From NCBI RefSeq assembly GCF_003850565.1, contig NZ_CP027706.1:6262001-6326000 (forward strand): a DNA stretch of 64,000 nucleotides, given 5' to 3'. Position 1 is the first letter of the stretch. Each line of letters opens with the position of its first letter. The notes beneath the pieces are model-generated. The model made no database searches and was not told the DNA's origin. It was given only the letters and a program-made list of their open reading frames with translations. Positions 63,291 to 64,000 of the stretch are shown here, piece after piece. Source of the DNA: Pseudomonas sessilinigenes (GTDB lineage Bacteria; Pseudomonadota; Gammaproteobacteria; Pseudomonadales; Pseudomonadaceae). The position numbers and the translations under genes were made by a program.

Positions 63291-64000
63291 CCATTACTTC
63301 CTTCGGCCCGGCCAACCGCATCGCGCGCACGGCCGAAACCCACCCGCTGACCTGGCGCCTGCGTGACGACGGCGAGCCGGTCTGGCTGGCCGAGTACGAG
63401 TCCAAGAACGGCTATGCCGCTGCCCGCAAGGCACTGGCGCAGATGTCCCAGGACGATATCGTCCAGGCCGTCAAGGACTCCGGCCTCAAGGGGCGTGGTG
63501 GTGCAGGCTTCCCCACTGGCGTGAAGTGGGGCCTGATGCCCAAAGACGAATCCATGAACATCCGCTACCTGCTGTGCAACGCGGACGAAATGGAACCCAA
63601 CACCTGGAAGGACCGCATGCTGATGGAGCAACAGCCCCATCTGCTGGTCGAAGGCATGCTGATCAGCGCCCGTGCGCTGAAGGCCTACCGCGGCTACATC
63701 TTCCTGCGTGGCGAGTACACCACCGCGGCCAAGCACCTGAACCGTGCCATCGAGGAAGCCAAGGCCGCAGGCCTTCTGGGCAAGAACATCCTCGGCAGCG
63801 GCTTCGACTTCGAGCTGTTCGTGCATACCGGTGCCGGTCGCTACATCTGCGGTGAAGAAACCGCGCTGATCAACTCCCTGGAAGGCCGTCGCGCCAACCC
63901 GCGCTCCAAGCCGCCCTTCCCTGCCGCCGTCGGCGTGTGGGGCAAGCCGACGTGCGTGAACAACGTCGAGACCCTGTGCAACGTGCCGGCCATCGTCGCC
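63287..64000 (+). CDS. nuoF: NADH-quinone oxidoreductase subunit F (3' partial)
   Basis: First 238 codons of NuoF, which binds NADH, FMN and one 4Fe-4S cluster. NADH loop [23 protein letters not shown] site [20 protein letters not shown], then [20 protein letters not shown] and [20 protein letters not shown]. The 4Fe-4S ligands lie beyond the window end. Family usually about 450 residues. A full copy is expected in the continuing operon (nuoG onward). Confidence 0.97.
   Translation, partial: MTITSFGPANRIARTAETHPLTWRLRDDGEPVWLAEYESKNGYAAARKALAQMSQDDIVQAVKDSGLKGRGGAGFPTGVKWGLMPKDESMNIRYLLCNADEMEPNTWKDRMLMEQQPHLLVEGMLISARALKAYRGYIFLRGEYTTAAKHLNRAIEEAKAAGLLGKNILGSGFDFELFVHTGAGRYICGEETALINSLEGRRANPRSKPPFPAAVGVWGKPTCVNNVETLCNVPAIVA

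Overview
The window looks like a chromosomal segment of a Pseudomonas of the fluorescens group (P. protegens/chlororaphis-like). The evidence is high GC with GC-rich third codon positions, Pseudomonas-type REP elements, a linked catR-catBCA-benR-benABCD cluster, a fused nuoCD, and the order cysG-serS-crcB-rarA-lolA-ftsK-trxB-aat-bpt-infA-clpA-clpS-cspD-icd-idh-mnmA-hflD-purB-aceA-nuo, which I recall from Pseudomonas core genomes. I see no phage, insertion sequence, CRISPR array, tRNA or rRNA.

Bases 1-7,300 are accessory. They hold a hydroxy-acid-type FAD dehydrogenase with a LysR regulator and an MFS carrier, a 58-codon small ORF, two adjacent related exported proteins, a DUF3077-like gene broken by an in-frame TAA behind a leader hairpin, and an EcsC-family gene.

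Bases 7,559-14,623 look like one envelope module. Five minus-strand genes (PepSY protein, cytochrome b561, sialidase-like protein, polytopic membrane protein, LtaS-like phosphoglycerol transferase) face an OmpR/QseC-type two-component system across a short divergent promoter. That promoter carries a CTTAAT-N5-CTTAGG direct repeat. Next come an unknown acidic protein, a truncated AlaX-like protein and a third member of the exported-protein family.

Bases 17,030-25,627 are the benzoate/catechol pathway. BenABCD converts benzoate to catechol, and CatA, CatB and CatC carry it towards beta-ketoadipate. The benA promoter has two TGCA-N6-GGATA half-sites 21 bp apart, and catB/catR share a 15-bp palindrome. 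A REP pair separates benC from benD.

Bases 25,693-32,821 hold an outer-membrane barrel protein, an RDD membrane protein, small conserved genes, an SDR, the tusDCBE sulfur relay operon with a ybiB-like gene, and a glutathionyl-hydroquinone reductase. Bases 32,868-64,000 are core genes: siroheme synthesis, seryl-tRNA synthetase, fluoride channel, recombination, lipoprotein sorting, DNA translocation, thioredoxin reductase, the complete N-degron set (aat, bpt, clpA, clpS), two non-homologous isocitrate dehydrogenases back to back, tRNA thiolation, purine synthesis, ribosome oxygenase, isocitrate lyase and the first genes of the nuo (complex I) operon, cut at the window end inside nuoF.

No obviously new multi-gene defence or biosynthetic system is visible. 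The best leads are the two-component-linked envelope operon, the dispersed exported-protein family, the interrupted DUF3077 gene with its leader hairpin, and the roughly 390-nt aceA leader behind a TGTAGTGC palindrome.
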